From assembly GCF_003231275.1 (NCBI RefSeq), contig NZ_QKVL01000011.1, positions 62,001-126,000 on the forward strand: 64,000 nucleotides of DNA, given 5' to 3'. Of the stretch, positions 47,014-56,139 are shown one piece after another. The DNA is from Pseudomonas huaxiensis. Lineage in GTDB: Bacteria; Pseudomonadota; Gammaproteobacteria; Pseudomonadales; Pseudomonadaceae. The translations under genes and the position numbers were made by a program. Under the pieces are notes generated by a model. The model saw only the letters and a list, made by a program, of their open reading frames with translations. It was not told the DNA's origin and did no database searches. Numbering within the stretch: the first letter of the stretch is position 1; every line of letters begins with the position of its first letter.

Positions 47014-49569
47014 ATGGAACTCGGCAGCCTGATCGGATGGTTGAACAGCGACACCCATAATGCGCTGGAACGGGCCGCCCAGCGTTGCCTGCAACGCGGT
47101 CACCACTTCATCGAGATCGAACATTTCCTGCTGGAGTTGCTGGAGATCCCCGGCGGCGACCTGGCCTGCCTGCTGCCACCGCTCAAGGTCGAGCGCGATG
47201 CCCTGGGCGAACAGATCAACCGTGCCCTGGAGCTGTTCAAGTCCGGCAATACCCGCACGCCGTCGCTCTCGGCACAGACCGTCAACCTGCTCAAGGACGC
47301 CGTGTTGCAGGCCGGCGTGCGCGAGGAGCAGAGCATCCGCTCCGGACTGTTGCTGCTGGTGCTGCTGGAGCGCGAGGAGTACCGCAGCCTGCTGCTCAAC
47401 AGTGCCGCGCCGCTGCTGGCCATCCCGCTGGACACCCTGCGCGGCAAGTTCCAGGAATGGACCGCCGCCTCCCGCGAACAACCCGCCGCCAATGCCCCGG
47501 CCAAACGCGGCAAGGCCACGGCGAAAAACGCCGAAGACCCGGTGCTGGAGCAGTACACCCAGGACCTCACCGCCGACGCCCGGGCCGGGCGCATTGACCC
47601 GATCATCGGCCGCGAAGGCGAGATCCGCCAATGCATCGACATCCTGCTGCGGCGGCGGCAGAACAACCCGATCCTGGTCGGCGCCCCCGGCGTCGGCAAG
47701 ACCGCGCTGGTGGAAGGCCTGGCCCTGCGCATCGCCGCCGGTGACGTGCCCCCGGCCCTGCAGGACGTTTGCCTGCGGGTGCTGGACCTGGGCCTGTTGC
47801 AGGCCGGTGCCGGGGTCAAGGGCGAGTTCGAACAACGCCTCAAAGGCGTGATCGAGGCGGTGCGCAACGCGCCCATGCCGACCATCATGTTCATCGACGA
47901 AGCCCACACCCTGATCGGTGCCGGCGGCGCCGAGGGCGGCAGCGACGCGGCCAACCTGCTCAAGCCGGCCCTGGCCCGGGGCGAACTGCGCACCCTGGCG
48001 GCCACCACCTGGCAGGAATACAAGAAGTACTTCGAAAAAGACCCGGCCCTGGCCCGCCGCTTCCAACTGGTCCAGGTCGAAGAACCCAGCGAAGCCACCT
48101 GCGTGCAGATGCTGCGCGGGATTGCCAGCAAGCTGGAACAGCACCATGGCGTGCTGGTGCTCGACAGCGCGATTCAGGACGCGGTCAAACTCTCCCATCG
48201 CTACATCTCCGGGCGACAACTGCCGGACAAGGCGATCAGCATCCTCGACACCGCCTGCGCCCGGGTCGCCCTCGGCCAGCACGACGTGCCGCCGCCACTG
48301 GAAAACCTGCGCCACCGCCAGCACAGCCTCAACGAAGAAGTCGAACGCCTGCGCCGCGAACAGGCCACCGGCCAGGACCACCGCGAACGCATCACCCGCC
48401 TGGAGTCCGAATTGACGGTCAACCAGCAGGCCATGCGCGAGCTGGAAACCCGCTGGAGCGAAGAGCGCGAAGCGGTCCGCGAACTGCTCGATACCCGCCG
48501 CGAACTGCTGGCCCTGAGCGAACGCGCCGACGCCGACGCGGCCAAGCGCGACCCCGAGACCGACAGCCGCATCGACCACCTGGCCGCCGAGTTGCTGCGC
48601 CTGGAAGCCGGGCTGGACGCGATTCGCCAGGACGATCCGCTGGTGCCGGAGCAAGTCGATTCGAAGATCGTCGCCGCCGTGATCGCCGGCTGGACCGGGA
48701 TTCCGGTGGGCAAGATGCTCGCCGACGAAGCCCACGCCGTGCGCACCCTCGGCCAACGCATGGGCCAGCGGGTGATGGGCCAGAAAACCGCCCTCGACAC
48801 CATTGCCCAGCGCCTGCAGGCCTACCGCGCCGGTCTGACCGACCCGCAGAAACCGGTGGGCGTGTTCCTCCTGCCCGGCCCGACCGGCGTCGGCAAGACC
48901 GAGACCGCCTACGCCCTGGCCGACGCGCTGTACGGCGGCGAGCGCAACCTGATCAGCATCAACCTCTCCGAATACCAGGAAGCCCACACCGTCAGCCAGC
49001 TCAAGGGCGCACCGCCCGGCTACGTCGGCTACGGCAGCGGCGGCGTGCTCACCGAGGCGGTGCGGCGCAAGCCCTATTCGGTGGTGCTGCTGGACGAAAT
49101 CGAAAAGGCCCACCCGGACGTGCTCGAAGCCTTCTACAACGTCTTCGACAAAGGCGTGATGGAAGACGGCAGCGGCCTGATCGTCGACTTCAAGAACACC
49201 GTGATGCTCGCCACCAGCAACGTCGGCGCCGAGCTGATCCTTGACACGGCCAAGGCCGATCTGGACGGCGAAGTCTTCAACGAGCGCCTGCACAAGGTCT
49301 TGCTCAAGGCGTTCCGCCCGGCATTCCTCGCGCGCATGACCGTGGTGCCCTATCACCCGCTGGATGAACTGACCCTGGAAGGCATCGTTCTGGCAAAGCT
49401 GGAAAAACTCCGCGAGCGCTACAAGGCCGCCACCGGCAAGCAGTTCGACTTCGACCGCGGTATCGTCAAGGCGGTGCTCGCCCAGTGCAGCGGAGCCGGC
49501 GCGCGGGACATCGAGAACGTGCTGATGAAGCAGGTCACAGGAAAACTGGCGGAATGGGCGCTGGAGTGA
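47014..49569 (+). CDS. tssH: T6SS sheath-recycling ATPase TssH (ClpV)
   Basis: An 851-residue AAA+ unfoldase that disassembles contracted TssBC sheath. It has the Clp N domain (THNALERAAQRCLQRGHHFI), a first nucleotide-binding domain with Walker A GAPGVGKT (residues 223-230) and Walker B FIDEAHT. A coiled-coil M domain follows (RLESELTVNQQAMRELETRW region), then a second domain with GPTGVGKTETAYALA near residue 622 and LLDEIEKAHPDVLEAFYNVF. The ATG at 47014 directly follows the tssG stop; a longer frame upstream is read-through of tssG sequence. Confidence 0.96.
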   Translation: MELGSLIGWLNSDTHNALERAAQRCLQRGHHFIEIEHFLLELLEIPGGDLACLLPPLKVERDALGEQINRALELFKSGNTRTPSLSAQTVNLLKDAVLQAGVREEQSIRSGLLLLVLLEREEYRSLLLNSAAPLLAIPLDTLRGKFQEWTAASREQPAANAPAKRGKATAKNAEDPVLEQYTQDLTADARAGRIDPIIGREGEIRQCIDILLRRRQNNPILVGAPGVGKTALVEGLALRIAAGDVPPALQDVCLRVLDLGLLQAGAGVKGEFEQRLKGVIEAVRNAPMPTIMFIDEAHTLIGAGGAEGGSDAANLLKPALARGELRTLAATTWQEYKKYFEKDPALARRFQLVQVEEPSEATCVQMLRGIASKLEQHHGVLVLDSAIQDAVKLSHRYISGRQLPDKAISILDTACARVALGQHDVPPPLENLRHRQHSLNEEVERLRREQATGQDHRERITRLESELTVNQQAMRELETRWSEEREAVRELLDTRRELLALSERADADAAKRDPETDSRIDHLAAELLRLEAGLDAIRQDDPLVPEQVDSKIVAAVIAGWTGIPVGKMLADEAHAVRTLGQRMGQRVMGQKTALDTIAQRLQAYRAGLTDPQKPVGVFLLPGPTGVGKTETAYALADALYGGERNLISINLSEYQEAHTVSQLKGAPPGYVGYGSGGVLTEAVRRKPYSVVLLDEIEKAHPDVLEAFYNVFDKGVMEDGSGLIVDFKNTVMLATSNVGAELILDTAKADLDGEVFNERLHKVLLKAFRPAFLARMTVVPYHPLDELTLEGIVLAKLEKLRERYKAATGKQFDFDRGIVKAVLAQCSGAGARDIENVLMKQVTGKLAEWALE

Positions 49570-49633
49570 GCAAGACTTCCGCCCTCGCCAGCCTGTAAAG
49601 TCCGCCAAGGCCATTGATTGTTCGAGACCCTAG

Positions 49634-51640
49634 ATGCCCCGCGCCACCGACAGCAACACCAGCCTTTCCCTCACCGCCAGCGCCCTCAGCGACCTCTATC
49701 CGGAGTCGCTCAGTGGCGGTGAGATGCTCAACGGCCTGGGGCTGCAGGTGCTGCGTGGGTACGCCGACAGCGCCCTGACCCTGACCGACGCGGTCGCCAG
49801 CCACCTCACCGCCACCCTGCACAACGACAGCAAACTGCGTCCGCTGGACGGCCTGATCGCCGAGGTTCACCAGTTGCCCGCCGACGCCAGTGCCGAGCGC
49901 TACCAGGTGGTGCTGCGACCGTGGCTGTGGTGGCTGAACCTGGCGAGCAACAATCGGGTGTTCCAGAACCTGTCCACCTCGGACATCGTCACCAGCCTGT
50001 TCGACGCCCATGGATTCAGCGACTACAAGCTGTCCCTGAATGGCAGCTACACGCCGCGGGAATACTGCGTGCAATACGGCGAAAGCGACTTCGCCTTCGT
50101 CTGCCGCCTGCTGGAGGAAGAAGGGATCTTCTGGTTCTTCACCCATGAAGATGGCGTTCACACCCTGGTGCTGGCTGACAACAACGAAGCCTTTCCGGCC
50201 CTGCCCAACGGCGCGGCGGTGAGCTACCTCGGCCAGGGCATGGGCGGGCGCGAACTGCACGGCATCCGCTCCGGGCAACTGGTGCTGCAGGCGGTGGCCG
50301 GGGTCTATTCGGCCAGCGACTACGCCTTCACCACCCCGACCACCTCGCTGTACAGCAAGGCCGAGGCCAAGACCGGGCCGCGCACGGCGTACGAGCATCC
50401 CGGCGGCTACATCGAAAAATCCCGCGGCGATGCGCTGACCAAGCAGCGCGTCGACGGCCTGCGCACCCAGGAGAAACGCTTTGTCGGCGAGAGCGATTGC
50501 CGCTGGCTGGTGCCCGGTCATTACTTCACCCTCAGCGGCCATGACGACGCCAGCCTGAACATCGATTGGGTAGTCACCTCGGTGACCCACGACGTCAGCC
50601 ACGACAGCTACCGCAACCGCTTCGAAGCGATTCCCAAGGCCACCACCTACCGCCCGCAGCGGGTCACGCCGAAACCGCGCATGCACACCCAGACCGCCAC
50701 AGTGGTCGGCAAGTCCGGCGAGGAAATCTGGACCGACGAGTATGGCCGGATCAAGATCCAGTTCCCCTGGGACCGCGACGGCAAGAACAACGAAACCAGC
50801 TCCTGCTGGGTCCGCGTGGTACTGCCCTGGACCGGCAAAAGCTTCGGCATGCAATTCGTGCCACGGGTCGGCCAGGAAGTGATCGTCACCTTCATCGACG
50901 GCGACCCCGACCGGCCACTGGTCAGCGGCTGCGTCTACAACGGCGACAATTCAGTGCCCTGGACCCTGCCCGACAACCAGACCCAGTCGGGGATCAAGAC
51001 CAACTCGTCCAAGGGCGGCGGCGGCTTCAACGCCCTGCGATTCGAAGACAAGAAGGACGCCGAGGAAGTCTTCCTGCAGGCGCAGAAAGACTTCAACACC
51101 AACGTCCTCAACGACACCACCGTGACCATCGGCCACGACGAAACCCAGACCGTCCAGAACGCTCGCACCCGTACGGTCAAGGAAGGCGACGAAACCATCA
51201 CCCTGGAAAAGGGCAAGCGCACCGTCGAAATCCAGACCGGCAGCGACAATCTCGACGTCAAGGACACCCGCACCGTCACCGTCGGCGGCGACCAGACCCA
51301 CAAGACCGGTGGCAACTTCACCGAGAAGATTACCGGCGACTACGCCCTGACCATCGACGGCGACCTGACCATCAAAGTGACCGGCAAGATCACCTTGCAG
51401 AGCGGCGCCAGCTTCACGGTCAAGAGCGGTGCCGACCTCGCCGTGCAGGCCAGCACCTCCATCGCACAGAAAGCCGGCACCTCGTTCGCCAACCAGGCCG
51501 GCACCTCGCTGGAGAACAAGGCCGGCACCACCATGACCAACGACGCCGGCATCAGCCTGACCAACAAGGGCGGCGCCGAACAGACCGTGGATGGCGGCGG
51601 CATGCTGACCATCAAGGGCGGCCTGGTGAAGGTCAATTGA
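49634..51640 (+). CDS. vgrG: T6SS spike protein VgrG (TssI)
   Basis: A 668-residue VgrG. The gp27-like base contains YCVQYGESDFAFVCRLLEEE and GIFWFF; the gp5 OB-fold follows with DEYGRIKIQFPWDRDGKNNE, SSCWVRVVLPWTGKSFGMQF, and FIDGDPDRPLVSGCVYNG. The C-terminal beta-helix needle comprises repeats of the type xKAGTSxxNxAGTSxxNK (about residues 615-650), ending DGGGMLTIKGGLVKVN. There is no fused effector domain. It is 64 bases from tssH and overlaps or abuts the YwqK-like gene. Confidence 0.95.
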   Translation: MPRATDSNTSLSLTASALSDLYPESLSGGEMLNGLGLQVLRGYADSALTLTDAVASHLTATLHNDSKLRPLDGLIAEVHQLPADASAERYQVVLRPWLWWLNLASNNRVFQNLSTSDIVTSLFDAHGFSDYKLSLNGSYTPREYCVQYGESDFAFVCRLLEEEGIFWFFTHEDGVHTLVLADNNEAFPALPNGAAVSYLGQGMGGRELHGIRSGQLVLQAVAGVYSASDYAFTTPTTSLYSKAEAKTGPRTAYEHPGGYIEKSRGDALTKQRVDGLRTQEKRFVGESDCRWLVPGHYFTLSGHDDASLNIDWVVTSVTHDVSHDSYRNRFEAIPKATTYRPQRVTPKPRMHTQTATVVGKSGEEIWTDEYGRIKIQFPWDRDGKNNETSSCWVRVVLPWTGKSFGMQFVPRVGQEVIVTFIDGDPDRPLVSGCVYNGDNSVPWTLPDNQTQSGIKTNSSKGGGGFNALRFEDKKDAEEVFLQAQKDFNTNVLNDTTVTIGHDETQTVQNARTRTVKEGDETITLEKGKRTVEIQTGSDNLDVKDTRTVTVGGDQTHKTGGNFTEKITGDYALTIDGDLTIKVTGKITLQSGASFTVKSGADLAVQASTSIAQKAGTSFANQAGTSLENKAGTTMTNDAGISLTNKGGAEQTVDGGGMLTIKGGLVKVN

Positions 51641-51651
51641 AGGCCCCGAAC

Positions 51652-52188
51652 GTGACCAAGGGCGACGCCTTCCGCCTGCAGCGCGGCGACGCGCAGTTGA
51701 CCGGGCGCCTGCACGAACAGGCGCTCAACGGCCCGTTGCGCATCGAAGAGCATGGCCGGCCACAGGCCAACCTCAGTTACGCCGGCGGCCTGTTGCAGGG
51801 TGTGAGCCAGACTTATCACCCCAATGGCCGGCTGTCCGCGCAACTGCCCTACCAGAATGATCGCCTCGAAGGCGTCGCCAGCTTCTACTCCACCGAAGGG
51901 CAACTGCTGCGCTCAGCCACCTACCGCAAGGGCCTGTTGCAGGGTGAAGCGGTCACCTATTTCCCGGATGGCGCGGTGGCCGAGCGCGAGCTGTACAACA
52001 ACGGCGTCCGCGAGGGCCTGCTGCAGCGCTTTCATCCCAACGGCAAGCTGGCGTTGAAGGCGCACTACCTCAACGGCCAGTTGCTTGATCCCGGGCAGCG
52101 CTATGCCGAAGACGGCCGGCCGCTGAATGCGGCGGGCAAGCCGGTGTCGCGGTTGAAGTGGTGGTGGACGAATGGGACGGAGGAGTGA
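51652..52188 (+). CDS. YwqK-family (MORN-like repeat) protein linked to VgrG
   Basis: A protein of about 178 residues consisting of short beta repeats with the pattern YHPNGRL..., FYSTEGQLL..., YFPDGAVAEREL, FHPNGKLALKAHYLNGQLL, as in proteins annotated as YwqK antitoxins or MORN-variant repeats. Start uncertain: GTG 51652 has AAGG 8-11 bases upstream; TTG 51637 overlaps the vgrG stop (TTGA). Such repeat proteins often stand next to VgrG or toxin genes; here it could be an effector-loading factor, an immunity protein or an effector remnant. No known toxin motif is visible. Confidence 0.8.
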   Translation: MTKGDAFRLQRGDAQLTGRLHEQALNGPLRIEEHGRPQANLSYAGGLLQGVSQTYHPNGRLSAQLPYQNDRLEGVASFYSTEGQLLRSATYRKGLLQGEAVTYFPDGAVAERELYNNGVREGLLQRFHPNGKLALKAHYLNGQLLDPGQRYAEDGRPLNAAGKPVSRLKWWWTNGTEE

Positions 52189-52198
52189 TGTAGGCCCC

Positions 52199-52271
52199 CA
52201 TCGCTGGCAAGCCAGCTCCCACAGTGACCGGGTGCACCAAAAACCTGTGGGAGCTGGCTTGCCAGCGATGG
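52199..52271. repeat. REPIN at the vgrG end of the T6SS cluster
   Basis: CATCGCTGGCAAGCCAGCTC-CCACAG (52199-52224) and CTGTGG-GAGCTGGCTTGCCAGCGATG (52245-52270), the same family and nearly the same spacer length as the REPIN beyond tssA. Confidence 0.85.
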
Positions 52272-52276
52272 GCATG

Positions 52277-52381
52277 GGTATCTACACGTCTTGCAGGCGA
52301 TCGCAAAACGTCAGCCACCTGCAATCCTGTGGGAGCGGTGACCTGACGCTTTTTGCTTGCCCGCGAGATGTGTAGATATCC
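52277..52381. repeat. Second, unrelated inverted repeat between the YwqK-like and PAAR-like genes
   Basis: Left arm 52277-52314 reads GGTATCTACACGTCTTGCAG... to GCAAAACGTCAG. The right arm 52343-52381 is its imperfect reverse complement, CTGACGCTTTTTGCTTGCCC... to GTGTAGATATCC. Roughly 30 of 38 positions match. The 28-base centre includes TGTGGGAGCGGTGAC, which looks like part of a REP unit. It abuts the preceding REPIN. Confidence 0.65.
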
Positions 52382-52406
52382 GTGCAGCGATGGGGCACCG
52401 CAATCC

Positions 52407-52802
52407 TCAGGGAATCAGCATCTGCACCTGACCCGGCATCCCGATCTTGATCATCCCCGCCCAGTTGCACATCAACATGCTATTGGCATCCAGCGCCGGC
52501 ATGCTGCCCAGCAGCACCGTCGGCGCGCCACCGGGAATCCATGGCGCGGCGGTGGCGGGAATGCACGGCATCGGCGTCAACACGCCGAGGGCCGCAGCGG
52601 TGGCGGCAGCGACCATCGGGTTGGCAATGCTCATGCAGGTGCCAAAGGTGGCAATGTTCACCAGCGGGATATGGTCCATGATCGTCGCCGCCGGCATTCC
52701 GCCAGCCATCACCCGATTGACCGGCAGCACATTCAGCACGCATGGCGCGGCACCGAAGCTGCATTGCAGCGTGGCGCCAGAGCAGACCTGGGGGCACGAC
52801 AT
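52407..52802 (-). CDS. DUF4280/PAAR-like protein
   Basis: A 131-residue protein of the DUF4280 (PAAR-like) family. It begins MSCPQVCSGATLQCSFGAAP and has the family segments VNRVMAGGMPAATIMDHIPL, NIATFGTCMSIANPMVAAAT, CIPATAAPWIPGG and LMCNWAGMIKIGMPGQ. Such proteins are thought to cap the VgrG spike and carry effectors. It is on the opposite strand to vgrG, beyond the repeat patch, with its own GGGAGAAAGGG ribosome site. No effector gene follows it. Confidence 0.88.
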   Translation of the reverse strand: MSCPQVCSGATLQCSFGAAPCVLNVLPVNRVMAGGMPAATIMDHIPLVNIATFGTCMSIANPMVAAATAAALGVLTPMPCIPATAAPWIPGGAPTVLLGSMPALDANSMLMCNWAGMIKIGMPGQVQMLIP

Positions 52803-53025
52803 CCCTTTCTCCCGATAGGTTGAGTGGGTCGACTTTAGCCCATTTGTAGGAAATTTCCCTAGCGCTTGATTCGCGACAAACCCATACCTTGATCGCCGCT
52901 GAGCCTTGCCGCCCGCGCATGCAGTAGCTCTTGCACCTCATATTCCTAATTCGAATAAATTTATCTTTATTAAGAATTGGACTGAATATGCATCCCACTC
53001 TAAAAATCCCCCGCATCCCGAACAG
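52803..53025. other. AT-rich intergenic segment
   Basis: Upstream of the PAAR-like gene (minus) and of the msuE regulatory sites (plus). Positions about 52930-53010 are markedly AT-rich (AATTCGAATAAATTTATC and nearby). No gene is credible. It probably holds the PAAR-like promoter and could hold a CysB or other activator site, which I cannot identify. Confidence 0.45.
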
Positions 53026-53045
53026 TGTTCACCCGACAACTGTTC
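53026..53045 (+). promoter_or_regulatory. Candidate SfnR upstream activating site of the msuE operon
   Basis: TGTTC-N7-AACTGTTC, embedded in a larger symmetric patch (CGAACAGT at 53019-53026 and ACTGTTCG at 53039-53046). It lies 97 bases upstream of the -24 element. The same 20-bp motif, in the same orientation and at the same distance, precedes the sfnB promoter. Assignment to SfnR is inference. Confidence 0.6.
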
Positions 53046-53142
53046 GCCCACCAACACCCGATCAACACTTGCGGCGCTCAAGCAACACAGCCACCGCCGA
53101 ATAAATCGCCCAACACGTTGATTTACAACGAATTAAACAAAC

Positions 53143-53158
53143 TGGAACGGCTCTTGCT
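53143..53158 (+). promoter_or_regulatory. Sigma-54 (-24/-12) promoter of the msuE operon
   Basis: TGGAACGGCTCTTGCT matches the consensus TGGCACG-N4-TTGCW at all fixed positions except one, with GG and GC correctly spaced. Transcription should begin near 53170, giving a leader of about 26 bases with AAGGA before the msuE ATG. Confidence 0.85.
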
Positions 53159-53195
53159 CCACCCAGGCAACTCACTCCGCCAAGGAACCTGAATC

Positions 53196-53765
53196 ATGAG
53201 CACCGCTTTCAACATCGTCGCTGTTTCCGGTGGGGCCTGGCGCCCTTCCCGCACCCTGGTCCTGACCGAGGCGCTGATCGTCGCGCTTGGCCAGCACCTG
53301 GATTTCAACGTGCAGGTCATCGAACTGGGCGATATCGCCCGTCCGGTCGGTGGCGCCCTGTCCCGCGCCGAACTGCCGGCTGATGTGGAAGCGCAGTTGG
53401 TGGCCATCGAACAGGCCGACCTGTTGATCGTCGCCGCCCCGGTCTATCGCGGTTCGTATCCGGGCCAGTTCAAGCACCTGTTCGACCTGATCGGCCAAGA
53501 CGCGTTGATCGACACCCCGGTGCTGCTGGCCGCCACCGGCGGCAGTGAGCGCCACGCGCTGGTCATCGATCATCAACTGCGCCCGCTGTTCAGCTTCTTC
53601 CAGGCCCTGACCCTGCCGATCGGCGTGTACGCCGCCCAGGCCGATTTCACCGACTACCAGATCACCAGCCCGGCCCTGCAGGCGCGTATCGCCCTGGCCG
53701 CTGAGCGTGCCGCCGCGACACTGGCCGGCGTGGTCACCGACAGCGCCCTGCGCAAGATCGCCTGA
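53196..53765 (+). CDS. msuE: NAD(P)H-dependent FMN reductase, MsuE/SfnE type
   Basis: A 189-residue flavodoxin-fold FMN reductase that supplies reduced FMN to two-component monooxygenases. The start FNIVAVSGGAWRPSRTLVLT, the AAPVYRGSYPGQFKHLFDLI motif and VLLAATGGSERHALVIDHQL are typical of MsuE/SsuE relatives. CAAGGAACC precedes the ATG. First gene of the sigma-54 unit msuE-sfnC-sfnR-ssuD-amidohydrolase; its order with the next two genes equals sfnECR of P. putida, so sfnE is an equally good name. Serves the monooxygenases encoded downstream and probably those of the converging unit. Confidence 0.92.
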   Translation: MSTAFNIVAVSGGAWRPSRTLVLTEALIVALGQHLDFNVQVIELGDIARPVGGALSRAELPADVEAQLVAIEQADLLIVAAPVYRGSYPGQFKHLFDLIGQDALIDTPVLLAATGGSERHALVIDHQLRPLFSFFQALTLPIGVYAAQADFTDYQITSPALQARIALAAERAAATLAGVVTDSALRKIA

Positions 53766-53770
53766 GGCAG

Positions 53771-54967
53771 ATGTCGACCATGAACCTGCCTTCGCGCAAC
53801 ACCCTGCAAACCCCTGTGCAAATCGCCCGCGAGCTGGCCGCGCAATTCGCCGAGACGGCTGTCGAGCGCGACGCCCGTGGCGGCACGCCCAAGGCTGAAC
53901 GTGACGCGCTGCGCGCCAGCGGTCTGCTCGGCCTGGTGATCCCGACCCAATATGGCGGCCTCGGCGCCACCTGGAGCGAAACCTTCGAAGTGGTACGCCA
54001 GTTCGCCCGAGTCGACAGCTCCATCGCCCATGTCTTCGGTTTCCAGCACCTGATGCTCGCCACCGTGCGCCTGTTCTCCCGCCCCGAGCAGTGGGAGCCG
54101 TGGTTCGAACTGACCGCGCGCAAGGACTGGTTCTGGGGCAACGCGCTCAACCCGCTGGACACCCGCACCGTGGTCAAGCGCTTCGACGGCTGGTGCGAGT
54201 TCTCCGGCAAGAAGAGCTTCTGCTCAGGCGCCAGCGACTCGGAAATGCTGATCGCCTCGGCGGTCGATGAAAGCGCTGGCGGCAAGCTGCTGATCGCCGC
54301 CATCCCCAGCGGCCGCACCGGCATCACCCTGCACGGCGACTGGGACAATATCGGCCAGCGCCAGACCGACAGCGGCAGCGCCACCTTCGAGCGCGTACGC
54401 GTCGAACACAGCGAACTGTTGCTCGATCCGGGCCCGTTGAGCACGCCGTTCGCCTGCCTGCGGCCACTGATCGCGCAACTGCATTTCGCCAATATGTTCC
54501 TCGGCATCACCGAAGGCGCCTTCGAAGAAGCCCGCCAGTACACCCTCAACGAAAGCCGTCCGTGGTTCCGTTCCACCGCCCGACACAGCAGCGAAGACCC
54601 GCACGTGCTGCGCCATTACGGCGAGTTCTGGGTCGGCCTGGAATGCGTGCGCCTGCTGATCGAACGGGCCGCCGACCTGCTCGACCGCGCCTGGGCCAAG
54701 GAGCACGCCCTCGGCGCCGAGGAGCGCGCGCAACTGGCGCTGGCCATCGGCACCGCCAAGGTGGCCGCCACCCGCCATGGCCTGGATATCTGCAACCGCC
54801 TGTTCGAAGTCACCGGCGCCCGCGCCACCCATGCGTCGCTGCGTTTCGACCGGCACTGGCGCAACCTGCGCACCCAGACCCTGCACGACCCGCTGGATTA
54901 CCGCATCCACGAACTGGGCGAGTGGGCGCTGAACGGTACGCGCCCTACCCCGACCTTCTACTCATAA
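53771..54967 (+). CDS. sfnC: Acyl-CoA-dehydrogenase-fold flavin monooxygenase, SfnC/MsuC type
   Basis: A 398-residue protein with the acyl-CoA dehydrogenase fold (N-terminal helical part LGLVIPTQYGGLGATWSETF; middle beta domain WCEFSGKKSFCSGASDSEML; C-terminal helices with RHWRNLRTQTLHDPLDYRIH). The closing ...HDPxxYRxHxLGEWALNG is shared with DszC/SfnB/MsuC-like enzymes that use FMNH2 and oxygen instead of acyl-CoA. It probably oxygenates a sulfinate, sulfone or related compound during sulfate limitation. It follows msuE by 5 bases. Confidence 0.88.
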   Translation: MSTMNLPSRNTLQTPVQIARELAAQFAETAVERDARGGTPKAERDALRASGLLGLVIPTQYGGLGATWSETFEVVRQFARVDSSIAHVFGFQHLMLATVRLFSRPEQWEPWFELTARKDWFWGNALNPLDTRTVVKRFDGWCEFSGKKSFCSGASDSEMLIASAVDESAGGKLLIAAIPSGRTGITLHGDWDNIGQRQTDSGSATFERVRVEHSELLLDPGPLSTPFACLRPLIAQLHFANMFLGITEGAFEEARQYTLNESRPWFRSTARHSSEDPHVLRHYGEFWVGLECVRLLIERAADLLDRAWAKEHALGAEERAQLALAIGTAKVAATRHGLDICNRLFEVTGARATHASLRFDRHWRNLRTQTLHDPLDYRIHELGEWALNGTRPTPTFYS

Positions 54968-54976
54968 GGCCCGTCC

Positions 54977-56077
<1,101 letters not shown>

Positions 56078-56139
56078 ATTCCTAGAAACACCGCTGCCAC
56101 GCGTGCCTCTCAATCAACGATGGCAATGAGGACAATTTG

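Noticed and set aside
51450..51580. Tandem repeat at the end of vgrG considered as a CRISPR-like or mobile repeat
   Set aside because: The period is in codon register and encodes the repeated beta-helix of the VgrG needle.
50566..51651. Upstream extension of the YwqK-like frame through vgrG
   Set aside because: This part is an out-of-frame reading of vgrG, Arg/Pro/His rich; the real gene starts near the vgrG stop.
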